Made by a program: the position numbers and the translations under genes
The notes under the pieces: model-generated
What the model was told of the DNA's origin: nothing
The model's database searches: none
What the model saw: only the letters and a program-made list of their open reading frames with translations
Shown here: piece after piece, positions 23,358 to 32,048 of the stretch
Layout: each line of letters begins with the position of its first letter
How positions within the stretch are numbered: the stretch's first letter is position 1
NCBI GenBank assembly: GCA_041649755.1
Contig: JBAZMK010000003.1
Span: 39,406 to 103,405 of the forward strand
DNA from: JAGVXH01 sp041649755
GTDB lineage: Archaea; Nanobdellota; Nanobdellia; Pacearchaeales; GW2011-AR1
Length of the DNA stretch: 64,000 nucleotides
Direction of reading: 5' to 3'

Positions 23358-24629
23358 TTAAGGGTTGCCTTTCATCCTATTGCCATATTTTTCAGAAATT
23401 TCTTTTAATCTTTCTTCTGGTTTTACCGATTTTACTTTTTTTGATTTTGAATAGAGGATATAACCTCCTAAAGCTAAAGCTAATAGAATTAAAATTCCAA
23501 TAAACCATTTTGAACTCCCTTCTTTTTGTGTTTCAATTTTCTCGCATGTTGCTAAACAACAATATTCTCCTCCTTTTGAGAATGTCGCACTTCCATTGCA
23601 GTATTCCTCTAATGTACAGATAGCCCCGTTCATCTCTGCACATGTTTTCTGTGAGGGGATAAAATCTTCATCTTCGCTTCCCTCAGGCAAAACAAACAGA
23701 TTTAAATGAATTGTAAGGGTACTTTTATTCAGAGAGGTATATTCTATGTTTATCTCTCCAGTGAAATGCCCCGGATTTTTGGGATTAAAATAAATCGAAA
23801 AGTTTCTATTTTCTTTCGGAGAGAAGTTGCCTAATTCTTCGAAAGTTACAAAATCTATTTCTGAAAAAACCTTTAAATCTGTTAGGTAATTGTCTCCAAA
23901 ATTGAAAAGTTGAATCGTCTCATTGGTTTCCTCTCCAACTATTAAGTTCTTCAAAATTATTTCGTGAGAGGAACGTAAATCTTTTTCTGTTACAGGAATA
24001 AAAATTTCTCCGTGAGGGTAAATAATTGGAACAAGAAATTCTTTATAAGATTCAATTTTAAAAAACGAGAGATTTTCAGAAGGAGTGAAAGTAAATTCTT
24101 TTGAGTTATAGGGGTTCAAAGAGACTTTTTCGTCTGAGCCGTTAGGGTAATCTATTGTAAAATTAATTGAAGAATTCCCTACATTAACAACTCTTATTTT
24201 TGGTTCTTTTTCAAGAAAGGTAAATCCCGGTTTTACTGAAAGAATCTCTGTAAAAGAATTGTTCCCCTCTATAATAAGTTTTTCTTTAACGTAAATTTGT
24301 TCTGTAATAGTTTGTGAACCAAGAGTTCCTCCAGTTTTATAAAGAATATCCTGAATTTTGATTGTGAAGTTCCCTTCTTTAGGAAGATAGACATAAAGGT
24401 AGTGAATCCCTTGATAAAAGGTTAATTCTGTCTCAAAGAAGACTTCTTTTCTCCCTTCAAAGAATTTTATATCTGACTCACTAATTTGTTTTGTGAATTC
24501 TCCGTCTTCTAATTTTACTTCTGCTAGCAATGTTTCGCCCGGCTGAAATTCTTTGTTCTGGATTTCTATAAAAGGGTTGCTGTTTACAAAAGTCAAAGAC
24601 AAAATCATGATAAAAAATATCCACCTCAT
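23358..24629 (-). CDS. Anchored surface protein with Cys-rich neck
   Basis: This 423-residue protein has a signal peptide (about 1-16), a long beta-rich ectodomain with many N-x-S/T sequons, a short Cys-rich segment (C-N-G near 345, C-C near 358, C-E-K) and a C-terminal transmembrane helix (about 376-394) with a basic tail. The pattern is like the 357- and 597-residue surface proteins of the window. It is in one operon with the toroid-like protein at 24661. Function unknown. Confidence 0.7.
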   Translation of the reverse strand: MRWIFFIMILSLTFVNSNPFIEIQNKEFQPGETLLAEVKLEDGEFTKQISESDIKFFEGRKEVFFETELTFYQGIHYLYVYLPKEGNFTIKIQDILYKTGGTLGSQTITEQIYVKEKLIIEGNNSFTEILSVKPGFTFLEKEPKIRVVNVGNSSINFTIDYPNGSDEKVSLNPYNSKEFTFTPSENLSFFKIESYKEFLVPIIYPHGEIFIPVTEKDLRSSHEIILKNLIVGEETNETIQLFNFGDNYLTDLKVFSEIDFVTFEELGNFSPKENRNFSIYFNPKNPGHFTGEINIEYTSLNKSTLTIHLNLFVLPEGSEDEDFIPSQKTCAEMNGAICTLEEYCNGSATFSKGGEYCCLATCEKIETQKEGSSKWFIGILILLALALGGYILYSKSKKVKSVKPEERLKEISEKYGNRMKGNP

Positions 24630-24660
24630 ATTATAAGGTAAAGAAGCTAATTAATAAATC

Positions 24661-26454
24661 TTACTTTGACATTTCTCTTAGTCTTGAGAACACATCAGAG
24701 TTTTCTTTTTCTTCTGTTCTCGGAATCCTTCTTTGATTAACTGGATTCTGATTGTTCCTTAAAGGAGGAAATCCTTGTCTGTAGGGGGGTCTTTGCTGCT
24801 GAGGAGGGAATCTCGGGGGTCCACCTGGTGGAGAAGAACCACCACCTTTGTCCTTTTTAAACTTTATTTTTAATTTGAACCAAAGTAGTTTAAGTTTCTC
24901 TCTGAATAAATATCCAATTATTATAAGAACTACCAGAATACCAATAATTAATATCCATTTCCAAACTAAGCTCTTTTCGGTTTCAGTTTTTGTTCTGCAA
25001 CAAACCTGTCCAGAATTACAAGAATAACTTATTTCTTCTTCTGTTTCTAAACAAGAACCTCTACAACTATAAAACATAGATTCACATTCTGTTTCAGTGG
25101 GTCTTTCTACACACTCTCCTGTACAGCATTTCTCTGTGTCTGTCGCTTTTCTCTCATTTCCCGTACAGACCTCATTTGAACCACAAACACTTCCACTATA
25201 TCCTGAACAAGATTTTAAATTCTCAGACATACAACATGTTTCAGACTGAACTGAACAGTAATAAGCATCTCCGACATCCTGCTCGGTCGGACATTCTGAT
25301 GAAGGGATGCAGTAATATCCTGCCTGAGAGCAGTAAGTTATTCCACCGCCTTCGGAATTCTTTCCAGACCGACCTTCAAGCGCCCAGAGAGCGATTGCCG
25401 TGTCTCTAACAGAACCCTGCCAGCACCCATCAGAACCCTGAGAAAATAACAACCAACTTTTAGCATTAGTTATTTGTTCTGATGAAGAGCCACCAAGAGA
25501 GAGAATTGCTAAAGAAGTATCATAATATCTGCTGTAAGCCGTGCTGTCGGCTTCCCAATAATTTCCGAGTTTTTGTGCAGAAGCTAATTTGGTAGCATAG
25601 CCCTCATAATTTGTAACCATATAAATAAATGCGTCTGGCAGATATCTTTTGTTTGTCTCAGACATTGCGATAATGTAAGGAAAATATTCTTCAACATCAT
25701 ATCCTGTTTTCAGAAGAGCAAAGGTTGCCCAAAGTGTCGCTTCGTAATCACATGAAGAGGTGTCCCCAAAGCATTTTGAATTTACCTTTATTTCCATAGA
25801 GCCGTAGGCTTGTGCGGACTTTGTTCCTTCAAGAACATATATTGTAGGGGAGTTTTTGTTTTTGTAGAGTAAAGTTCCGATAAAGTCCTTATCACATTCA
25901 AGAGTGAACTCTTTTCCGAAGCATTCTGGTGCAATTTGTAACCAAAAATTAGACTGAGCACGAGTCAGGCAAGAACCTGCATTTTGGTCAATCTTTTTAT
26001 TCTCTCCTAAAGTTATCAGATAATCTGTAGAGTCATAACCGATATGACACTGAGTTTCACCTTCAGAATCTTCCTCCATATACCATATTAATTCCGTAGG
26101 TGTTCTTGACTTCCCTAAAAGCCACTCTTCCGAATCCTGGGTGTCTTTTCCTGCATGTTTAAGAGCCAAAACTGCTAAGGCTGTATCCCGAACATTCCCC
26201 CAGTTATCTGAAGACTCTCTATCCTGTAATTCTTCAACGCAGTCGTCAAAAATTTCATCGGGGGTCGCGAGTATTGTCAGGGCTATCTCCTGATTTGTCA
26301 GAGAAGAACAATCTCCTGCTTTTGCTTCAAGACACTCAAATCCCTTTTCAATCTTATCTTCGGTTTCTGTGCTGTTTATTGTGCTATTTTGTGCAGAGAT
26401 TATAGGGAATATTAATAGTAAGAGTACTAACAAAAATATACCTTCTTTTTTCAT
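24661..26454 (-). CDS. Exported alpha/alpha-toroid-like protein with Cys-rich and Pro-rich parts
   Basis: This 597-residue protein has a signal peptide (about 1-21). The ectodomain contains repeated helical segments such as R-D-T-A-L-A-V-L-A-L, D-T-S-L-A-I-L-S-L and R-D-T-A-I-A-L-W-A-L, which resemble the prenyltransferase/terpene-cyclase or alpha-macroglobulin toroid fold. A Cys-rich region of about 110 residues and one transmembrane helix (about 497-514) follow. The cytoplasmic tail is Pro/Gly/Gln-rich. No catalytic D-x-D-D motif was seen, so a binding role is more likely than catalysis. Confidence 0.65.
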   Translation of the reverse strand: MKKEGIFLLVLLLLIFPIISAQNSTINSTETEDKIEKGFECLEAKAGDCSSLTNQEIALTILATPDEIFDDCVEELQDRESSDNWGNVRDTALAVLALKHAGKDTQDSEEWLLGKSRTPTELIWYMEEDSEGETQCHIGYDSTDYLITLGENKKIDQNAGSCLTRAQSNFWLQIAPECFGKEFTLECDKDFIGTLLYKNKNSPTIYVLEGTKSAQAYGSMEIKVNSKCFGDTSSCDYEATLWATFALLKTGYDVEEYFPYIIAMSETNKRYLPDAFIYMVTNYEGYATKLASAQKLGNYWEADSTAYSRYYDTSLAILSLGGSSSEQITNAKSWLLFSQGSDGCWQGSVRDTAIALWALEGRSGKNSEGGGITYCSQAGYYCIPSSECPTEQDVGDAYYCSVQSETCCMSENLKSCSGYSGSVCGSNEVCTGNERKATDTEKCCTGECVERPTETECESMFYSCRGSCLETEEEISYSCNSGQVCCRTKTETEKSLVWKWILIIGILVVLIIIGYLFREKLKLLWFKLKIKFKKDKGGGSSPPGGPPRFPPQQQRPPYRQGFPPLRNNQNPVNQRRIPRTEEKENSDVFSRLREMSK

Positions 26455-26496
26455 TATTCTTTAAGTGCCTGCTCGTTTATAAATATTATTAAACTC

Positions 26497-28050
26497 TTAT
26501 TTTTCATTCTTACTCCTTTTAGCAATCATAGCCCTCTTTATTGTGTAATTTATGGGGTTTTTTATCCCTGGTGCCGGTGGACCCCTTACTCCAAAATCTT
26601 TGTAAATTGGCTTGTCATAATTTGGAGGGAGTCTTTTATTTTTTACATACCAAGAAATCTGAGATTTTATGTAGCCTTGTTTTAGGGGATGATAATTTTT
26701 CTTGTTCCATTCTTCGATTTTTTCTTCAATGAAATCTTGAGGAAATTCGAGGCTTGTAAAAAAAGCCAGAAGAATAGATAAAGCCCTCTTTCTTCCGTCA
26801 TCTTTTATTCCTTCCAACATTTTCTGAATTTCAGGCGGATACATTTCCTCAGTTATTGTAAGTCCTTTAAGGTCAATTCCAGCACCTTCATATTTTCTCT
26901 TTTCTGGTTCTTTTTTTTCAGCCCAGTCAAGAGCCTGAGATAGAAGATCTTTTGCCTCACCAGTTATGCTTTCAGGCATATAAGGGATAATTTCTTTTAT
27001 TCTCAAGGGGTCTGCATCAGCGGGTTTAAAATTTTTTAAGTCTTCGATTTTTAGAGGTATTGAAGCAAAAGAGGTTTTCTCGTGAAGAGAATATGGGACT
27101 CTAAAAAGGTGTCTTGGAGAGACTAAAACGATGTCTACAGAATCCACCTGAGCCTTTATTGTGTCTTCCTTTTTAAATGCTGTTTCTATTTTTCTCTTTT
27201 CTCCACCAAAGGAACTAACACTTTCTTCAATTTTTGCAGTGTTTATTTTACAATTTTCACAAAAATAAATCTCTTCCTCAGAGACTTTTTCCATATTTCC
27301 ATTACAGGAAGGGCATCTTAATTTTTTTCTGTTAGATTTCATAGAAGTCACTGTTGAGCGACATTTGAAATTTGGGCAGACATATTTAGAGACGATTTTT
27401 TTCTGCGCAGGTTTTCCGCAAATTGGACATAAATGCTCTGAAACAAGTTCTCCTTTTGATTCTAGTTCTTCCCGCGAAGTCAATTTGATGATTTCATTAT
27501 TCATCGGTTCTTTTATGAGTTCAAAGAGGTATCCTGCGATTATTCTTGGCCATTCGGGGAACTGATTCTTTGTCTCCTTACCTCCAAAAGATTCGGGAAA
27601 TGCCCTGAAAGGAACTAAAATATGAAATCCCTTACTCCCTGAGAATTTTATTCCAATGTTTTTTATCCCATGCATTTTTAGTGCTGAAATAAGCAATTTT
27701 GCCGCAATTTTAGCATAATCAAAGTATTTTGAGTCTATATCAATGAGTAAATCCCAGCCTATTCTTATTTCATTATATTGTTCAGGGTGCATCTCTGTTT
27801 TTATATCAAGAGGATTTCTCCAGATTTCTTCAGAGCAGTGGAAAGAAGTCGCGCCTTTTTTGGCAGAATTTAAAATGTCATTAGGGTAGTCAAAACAATC
27901 AGGGCGCTTCGCGAAAAATTTATTATTAAAGTTCGCGACAGTTTCTCTATTCTTGCAAAATTCATACATCGCTTTTTGAACGTCTTTTCTAGAATAATAA
28001 GACAGGGCAATTACCTGAACTTTCTTTAAAGGTTCTTTTTGGAAGGGCAT
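26497..28050 (-). CDS. priS: Single-chain DNA primase (PriS catalytic part fused to PriL-CTD-like part)
   Basis: This 517-residue protein has the catalytic PriS core with D-I-D (about 105-107) and S-G-S-K-G-F-H (about 139-145). It is interrupted by two zinc-ribbon-like Cys clusters (about 215-275). The C-terminal 130 residues (Y-P-P-E-I-Q-K-M-L-E-G-I, then a helical bundle) look like the PriL C-terminal domain but lack its four Fe-S cysteines. This matches the fused primase reported for Nanoarchaeum and other DPANN. It is divergent from PCNA across 88 bp. Confidence 0.88.
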   Translation of the reverse strand: MPFQKEPLKKVQVIALSYYSRKDVQKAMYEFCKNRETVANFNNKFFAKRPDCFDYPNDILNSAKKGATSFHCSEEIWRNPLDIKTEMHPEQYNEIRIGWDLLIDIDSKYFDYAKIAAKLLISALKMHGIKNIGIKFSGSKGFHILVPFRAFPESFGGKETKNQFPEWPRIIAGYLFELIKEPMNNEIIKLTSREELESKGELVSEHLCPICGKPAQKKIVSKYVCPNFKCRSTVTSMKSNRKKLRCPSCNGNMEKVSEEEIYFCENCKINTAKIEESVSSFGGEKRKIETAFKKEDTIKAQVDSVDIVLVSPRHLFRVPYSLHEKTSFASIPLKIEDLKNFKPADADPLRIKEIIPYMPESITGEAKDLLSQALDWAEKKEPEKRKYEGAGIDLKGLTITEEMYPPEIQKMLEGIKDDGRKRALSILLAFFTSLEFPQDFIEEKIEEWNKKNYHPLKQGYIKSQISWYVKNKRLPPNYDKPIYKDFGVRGPPAPGIKNPINYTIKRAMIAKRSKNEK

Positions 28051-28138
28051 ACTATATTGGGGTCAAAAGAGTATTTAGAATTTTGGTAGGGCAATTCATT
28101 ACAACAATCCTTATAAAGCAAATTCTTCTTTTTATCTT

Positions 28139-28861
28139 ATGATACTAAAAATTGACAAACCAAAACTGCTTTCTGATGCGATTGCGATTATTTCTGAAAT
28201 AGTTTCTGAGGTAAGAATTAAAATTTTAGAGGAGGGGATGAGTATTGTTGCTGTTGACCCTGCAAATGTTGCTCTTGTAATTTTTAAGCTTCCGAAAGAG
28301 AGTTTTTCGGAGTATGAGTCTGGGAATGAAGTCTGGGGAGTAAACTTGAATGATTTAAAAAGAATTTTAAAAAGGGTGTCTGTTTCGTCAAGTGTGGTTT
28401 TTGAGCAGGAAGATAATCAATTAAAGATTTCAATTTTTGATAAAGTTAAGAGGATTTTTACCCTTTCGCTTGTTAATGTTGAAAGTGACGACAAAGATGT
28501 TCCTGAATTGTCTTTCGCGTCAAAAGTAGAACTTGATTCGACTACTTTTTCTCAGGCGATTGAGGACGCTCAGGTTGTTGCAGACTCTTGTGCGTTAATT
28601 TCTGGCAAGGGTTTTTTTATGGTTGAAGGCTCTGGGAGTTTGAATTCTGCACGAACGGAGTTTTCAGGCGACGAAGCAGAAATTTCTGGAATTGCGCGAG
28701 CAAAATACTCACTGGAATATCTAATGAAATTTATAAAAGCGGGAAAAACGTCTGATAGAGTTATAGTAAACTTCTCTGACAATTATCCTTTAAGGCTTGA
28801 TTATCCTGGTGAGAAGATGGGTCTTGGGTTTATTTTAGCTCCAAGAGTAGAAAACGATTAG
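28139..28861 (+). CDS. pcn: DNA polymerase sliding clamp PCNA
   Basis: This 240-residue protein has the two-domain PCNA fold with a central loop (V-E-S-D-D-K-D-V-P-E-L), a D-P-A-N-V segment early on and a C-terminal L-G-F-I-L-A-P-R. It forms the trimeric ring that holds polymerase B/D, FEN1 and ligase on DNA. A TATA box (CCTTATAAAGC) lies about 27 nt before the ATG, so it is leaderless. Its stop is followed within a base by the duplicated tRNA-Pro end of the foldback element. Confidence 0.95.
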   Translation: MILKIDKPKLLSDAIAIISEIVSEVRIKILEEGMSIVAVDPANVALVIFKLPKESFSEYESGNEVWGVNLNDLKRILKRVSVSSSVVFEQEDNQLKISIFDKVKRIFTLSLVNVESDDKDVPELSFASKVELDSTTFSQAIEDAQVVADSCALISGKGFFMVEGSGSLNSARTEFSGDEAEISGIARAKYSLEYLMKFIKAGKTSDRVIVNFSDNYPLRLDYPGEKMGLGFILAPRVEND

Positions 28862-28978
28862 AATAAATGGGGTTACCCTGTTCGTAATCATGTCTTACTC
28901 AAGAAGAGAATCTTTTCTGTGCTTTGAGTGTTCGCAAGACCTAATTACTCAGATTTGAAGGTTCAAATCCGAAATAAA
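28862..28978. mobile_element. tRNA-linked foldback element, copy 3 (tRNA-Pro)
   Basis: AATAAATGGGGTTACCC (28862-28878) repeats 28973-28989, the 3' end of tRNA-Pro, 111 bp away. The core (28881-28951) has arms GTAAT/ATTAC where copies 1 and 2 have GCAAT/ATTGC or ATTGT, a compensatory change. Next comes a hairpin GATTTGAA-GG-TTCAAATC (28952-28969), in which GGTTCAAATCCG (28960-28971) is the inverted copy of tRNA bases 28989-29000. The order matches copies 1 and 2. Confidence 0.8.
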
Positions 28979-29052
28979 TGGGGTTACCCGGATTTGAACC
29001 GGGACCGCGAGGTCCCAAACCTCGAATCATAACCAGGTTAGACTATAACCCC
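28979..29052 (-). tRNA. tRNA-Pro (anticodon UGG)
   Basis: On the reverse strand the acceptor GGGGTTA pairs with TAACCCC and the discriminator is A. The anticodon stem CGAGG/CCTCG holds loop TTTGGGA (anticodon UGG). The T-arm CCCGG-TTCAAAT-CCGGG is intact. The 3' flank carries the foldback element that duplicates this end. Confidence 0.95.
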
Positions 29053-29086
29053 ATAGCTTTTTCAAAGATTTGCAGTTAATAAATAT

Positions 29087-29734
29087 TTATTTTTTTGCGG
29101 GTGCAACTGGGGCGGTAGTTGTTGCGGCTTTCGCCTTCTTTTCTTCCTTAGCTGCCTTCTCTGCTTCTTCAACTTTCTTGGCTTCTTCCTGAACCTTAGA
29201 TATTCCTGCAAAGAAATTATCTAATTCTTTCTTTTTCTCGCTACTAACTTCTGTTTTCTGAGATTTTATCTCTTCGGCATATTTTCCTTCAGCAATTTCC
29301 TGCAAGACCTCTTTTGGGTCTTTACTTTCAATCAAAACTCCTAACGCCATACAAGTACCAATAACAGATTTTAATGTAGAGATAAAATTGTGAGACAAAA
29401 GATGTTCGTGTTTTGATTTAGCAATTGAGATAACTTGTTCTATTGCAAGATTACCTACTTTCTGTTTCATTCTTGCACCAGATGCTTTTTCAATACCTGC
29501 TTCTTTCTTTATCAGCTCGGAAGTTGGTGGGGAGAGAACTTTTATAGTAAATTTCTTCGTTTTTGTATCAACATTGAGATGAACTGGAACGGTTATTCCT
29601 TTGAAGTTCTGGGTTTCTTTATTAACCTGAGAGATGACTTCACCCATATTAACCCCCATCGGACCAATCTGTTGTGCAACTGCAGGACCTGGAACCATCT
29701 TCCCGCCTTCAACCAATAATTTTATCAGAGCCAT
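29087..29734 (-). CDS. rpl11: Ribosomal protein uL11
   Basis: About 215 residues starting M-A-L-I-K-L-L-V-E-G-G-K. A TTG four codons upstream is open but is less likely than this ATG. The family motif P-A-V-A-Q-Q-I-G-P-M-G-V-N is present near residue 20 and the RNA-binding C-terminal domain follows. A 55-residue Lys/Glu/Ala-rich tail ends V-A-P-A-K-K and is longer than in most archaea. It follows Spt5 by about 30 bp in the SecE-Spt5-L11 order common in archaea. Confidence 0.95.
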   Translation of the reverse strand: MALIKLLVEGGKMVPGPAVAQQIGPMGVNMGEVISQVNKETQNFKGITVPVHLNVDTKTKKFTIKVLSPPTSELIKKEAGIEKASGARMKQKVGNLAIEQVISIAKSKHEHLLSHNFISTLKSVIGTCMALGVLIESKDPKEVLQEIAEGKYAEEIKSQKTEVSSEKKKELDNFFAGISKVQEEAKKVEEAEKAAKEEKKAKAATTTAPVAPAKK

Positions 29735-29765
29735 TTTATTGTTCAATTAAGTTCGTTTAAAAACT

Positions 29766-30422
29766 TTATTCTTCTATTTCCTCCCTTCTAACTACCCTTA
29801 AATTGTCTAATTTTACGGTTACTGGGATTGGAACGGCAGCTCCTAAAAGAGAGACTATACAATCTCCTTTCGCCTTATCAACTCTGATTACCTTTGCCTT
29901 TTCATTTTTGAAAGGTTCGGAAATAATCTCTACGATATCATTCTTTTCAATATTAATGTCGGCTGCAACGGGTTCTAGCATCTGTTTTATTTCCCCATAG
30001 GTGACTGTTTTCCCAATTATTCCTTTAACATAAGGTAAATTGTAAACTGCTTCTTCAGCGTGTTCTCTGTCTGGAGACTCAAGAAAAATATACCCCCTCA
30101 ACCCGTGGGGTCTTGCAACTGCATAGATATTCAACTTCTTTTTTAAGACCTTATCAATGACCATTTCCATTGCTTTATCTTCTTTATTTGTCGTAACTTT
30201 AACAACAAAAATTACCGAATTGAAATCTCTTTCTTTAATTTTTTCTTCTATTTCTTTTTCTTCTTCAATCTCTTCTATCGCAGTTTCCTTAGGGACTTCT
30301 GTTTCCTCAGGAATTAGAGATTGTTTTTTTGAACCCTTTATTTTTGGGGCAAACTCTTCTTCAGTAGCAGGACTATCCTCATCGTCCAAATATCCAAATT
30401 CTTCATCAAATCCTATTGCCAT
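29766..30422 (-). CDS. spt5: Transcription elongation factor Spt5 (NusG-like)
   Basis: This 218-residue protein has an acidic, low-complexity N-terminal extension (about 1-70), then the NGN domain (I-F-V-V-K-V-T-T, A-V-A-R-P-H-G-L-R-G-Y-I-F-L-E) and a C-terminal KOW domain (K-N-D-I-V-E-I-I-S-E-P-F-K-N-E-K-A-K-V). Spt5 with Spt4 closes the RNA polymerase clamp. The extension is unusual for an archaeal Spt5, which is normally about 150 residues. It lies between secE and L11. Confidence 0.94.
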   Translation of the reverse strand: MAIGFDEEFGYLDDEDSPATEEEFAPKIKGSKKQSLIPEETEVPKETAIEEIEEEKEIEEKIKERDFNSVIFVVKVTTNKEDKAMEMVIDKVLKKKLNIYAVARPHGLRGYIFLESPDREHAEEAVYNLPYVKGIIGKTVTYGEIKQMLEPVAADINIEKNDIVEIISEPFKNEKAKVIRVDKAKGDCIVSLLGAAVPIPVTVKLDNLRVVRREEIEE

Positions 30423-30496
30423 CTTGCTCCAGCTAGCTCTTAAATTTTTAAGAACTAGTAAAGTTATTAGATAAAATCAATTTATAAATATTTTGG

Positions 30497-30676
30497 TTAG
30501 ATGAAAAAACTCATAGCGACATTAATGGCGAAACCGGCTGCCCCAATCACAATTAATCCGACTGCAGAGACTTTGGAGATTGTTTTAAATTCAGAGTAGG
30601 TGGGTTTTTTAAGCAGTCTCCAGACTCTAACATACTGGTGATATCTTGAAGAAACAAACCTTGAAAATTTTCCCAT
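30497..30676 (-). CDS. secE: Protein translocase subunit SecE (Sec61 gamma)
   Basis: A 59-residue protein encoded on the reverse strand from the ATG at 30676. An amphipathic helix (R-Y-H-Q-Y-V-R-V-W-R-L-L-K-K-P-T) is followed by one transmembrane helix (V-S-A-V-G-L-I-V-I-G-A-A-G). This is the SecE/Sec61-gamma layout, including the K-P-T before the second segment. It lies directly upstream of Spt5 and L11, its usual neighbours. Confidence 0.92.
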   Translation of the reverse strand: MGKFSRFVSSRYHQYVRVWRLLKKPTYSEFKTISKVSAVGLIVIGAAGFAINVAMSFFI

Positions 30677-30689
30677 AGAATATTTTGGA

Positions 30690-30911
30690 TTAGAGAGTTT
30701 TTAAAATTAATTGATTGCGTGAGCAAAGTAAATTTGATGTGGGATATCGTATAATCCTTCTGGGGTCTGCATAATTTGATTGTGCTTCTTTAATACTCTC
30801 TGCATATACTTAGGCTAAACAATCGGCTTCACTTAGTGGATCTCATCTAGGATCCTTTGTCAAAGAATCTGCTAAAGATTCAATTACTCTTTGTCCTAAA
30901 CTCTTTTCCAT
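30690..30911 (-). pseudogene. Decayed small gene between ftsZ and secE
   Basis: One reverse frame from the ATG at 30911 runs 74 codons to a stop at 30690. It reads as a soluble helical protein (M-E-K-S-L-G-Q-R-V-I-E-S-L-A-D-S-L) but is broken by an in-frame TGA after codon 22 and a TAA after codon 33. Sequence after both stops still looks coding (A-E-S-I-K-E-A-Q-S-N-Y-A-D-P-R-R). No parent gene is in the window. Recoding of both stops is less likely than decay. Confidence 0.5.
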
Positions 30912-30912
30912 C

Positions 30913-32025
30913 TTATTCTTCTAGAAATTCAATTCCGAGTTCTCCTTCCATGTCTTTTCTTCTTGCCTCTTCATACATCATTTTCTCTCCCGAGATTTGG
31001 GAGGATTTTACTCCTGTTATGATTGCCATAACTCTAATTGACTTTTCCATATCATTTGAAATTTGGGCTCCAGAGATTATCTTAGCTGTAGGTGAGAGTT
31101 GGTCTCCAATTTTCTTTATGATTAATTTATACTCTTCTAAAGATAAGTCGCTACCCCCGATTACGTTTATAAGAGCTCCCTGAGCGTTTTTTATGTCTAC
31201 ATCAAGTAAAGGATTATTGAGTGCCTTTTCAACTGCTTCTTCAGCTCTGTCGCTCGATTCTGACTCCCCCATCCCAATTAATGAGACCCCCCCATTTAAC
31301 ATTACGGCTTTTATATCTGCGAAATCAAGGTTTACAAGCCCTGAGGATGTGATTAGTTCGGTTATTCCTTTTACTGCGTTAGTTAAAATTTCATCTGCTA
31401 CTTTAAATGCCGTTGGTAGGGGTAAATCCGGTGCTAAGTCTAATAATTTATCATTTGGGATTACAATTAAGGTGTCTACGATTCCTTCCATGCGTTCGAG
31501 TCCTTCCATTGCGTTTTCAATTCTTTTTGCACCTTCAACGGTAAAAGGAAGTGTGACAACCCCTATTACTAAAGCACCTTGTTTCTTGGCAATCTCCGCA
31601 ATAATTGGTGCTGCGCCAGTTCCTGTCCCTCCTCCGAGTCCACAGGTTACAAAAACAAGGTCAGAATTAGAAAGTTTTTTCCTTATTTCCTGTTCCTGCT
31701 CTTTTGCAGCTTCTGCTCCAATTTTCGGATTTGAACCTGCTCCAAGACCTTTTGAAATTTCACGCCCAATAAGAATTTTTTGGTCAGCATTTGCATAAAG
31801 AAGATCCTGTGCGTCAGTATTTATTGCTATAATTTCGCCCCCTTTAATCCCTACTTCTCTCATTCTTGAAACGGTATTTCCGCCTCCTCCTCCAACACCT
31901 ACAACTTTAATCCGTGCGGACTGCGCTTTTAAAATTTCTTCTAATTCTCTGTCTATCTCAGAACTGGACCTGTTGTATCCTTTGTAAGTATGCACTACGA
32001 CCTCTTTATCAAGCACGTCTTCCAT
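30913..32025 (-). CDS. ftsZ: Cell division GTPase FtsZ
   Basis: This 370-residue protein has the tubulin signature G-G-G-T-G-T-G-A-A-P (131-140), the N-terminal G-V-G-G-G-G-G-N (43-50) and the catalytic T7 loop (N-L-D-F-A-D-I-K). It forms the division ring; the SepF anchor is encoded at 59570. The N-terminus has about 35 residues before the GTPase domain. The TATA-like box ACTATAAATCC of ftsZ lies in an 18-bp sequence that is duplicated around an upstream repeat element. Confidence 0.96.
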   Translation of the reverse strand: MEDVLDKEVVVHTYKGYNRSSSEIDRELEEILKAQSARIKVVGVGGGGGNTVSRMREVGIKGGEIIAINTDAQDLLYANADQKILIGREISKGLGAGSNPKIGAEAAKEQEQEIRKKLSNSDLVFVTCGLGGGTGTGAAPIIAEIAKKQGALVIGVVTLPFTVEGAKRIENAMEGLERMEGIVDTLIVIPNDKLLDLAPDLPLPTAFKVADEILTNAVKGITELITSSGLVNLDFADIKAVMLNGGVSLIGMGESESSDRAEEAVEKALNNPLLDVDIKNAQGALINVIGGSDLSLEEYKLIIKKIGDQLSPTAKIISGAQISNDMEKSIRVMAIITGVKSSQISGEKMMYEEARRKDMEGELGIEFLEE

Positions 32026-32048
32026 AAATTATAGGAGAAAGTAGAGTT

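Noticed and set aside
229..28978. CRISPR array as an explanation for the three repeated cores
   Set aside because: The copies are thousands of bases apart, each beside a tRNA, with no spacers and no cas genes. A CRISPR array is ruled out.
30690..30911. Stop-codon recoding (for example pyrrolysine or selenocysteine) in the broken gene
   Set aside because: Two different stop codons (TGA and TAA) would both have to be read through, and TGA serves as a normal stop in several overlapping gene pairs here.
31193..31798. Forward frame of 201 codons opposite ftsZ
   Set aside because: It lies wholly within the reverse-strand ftsZ gene, which has all tubulin motifs. The forward product is low-complexity Ser/Pro/Ala.
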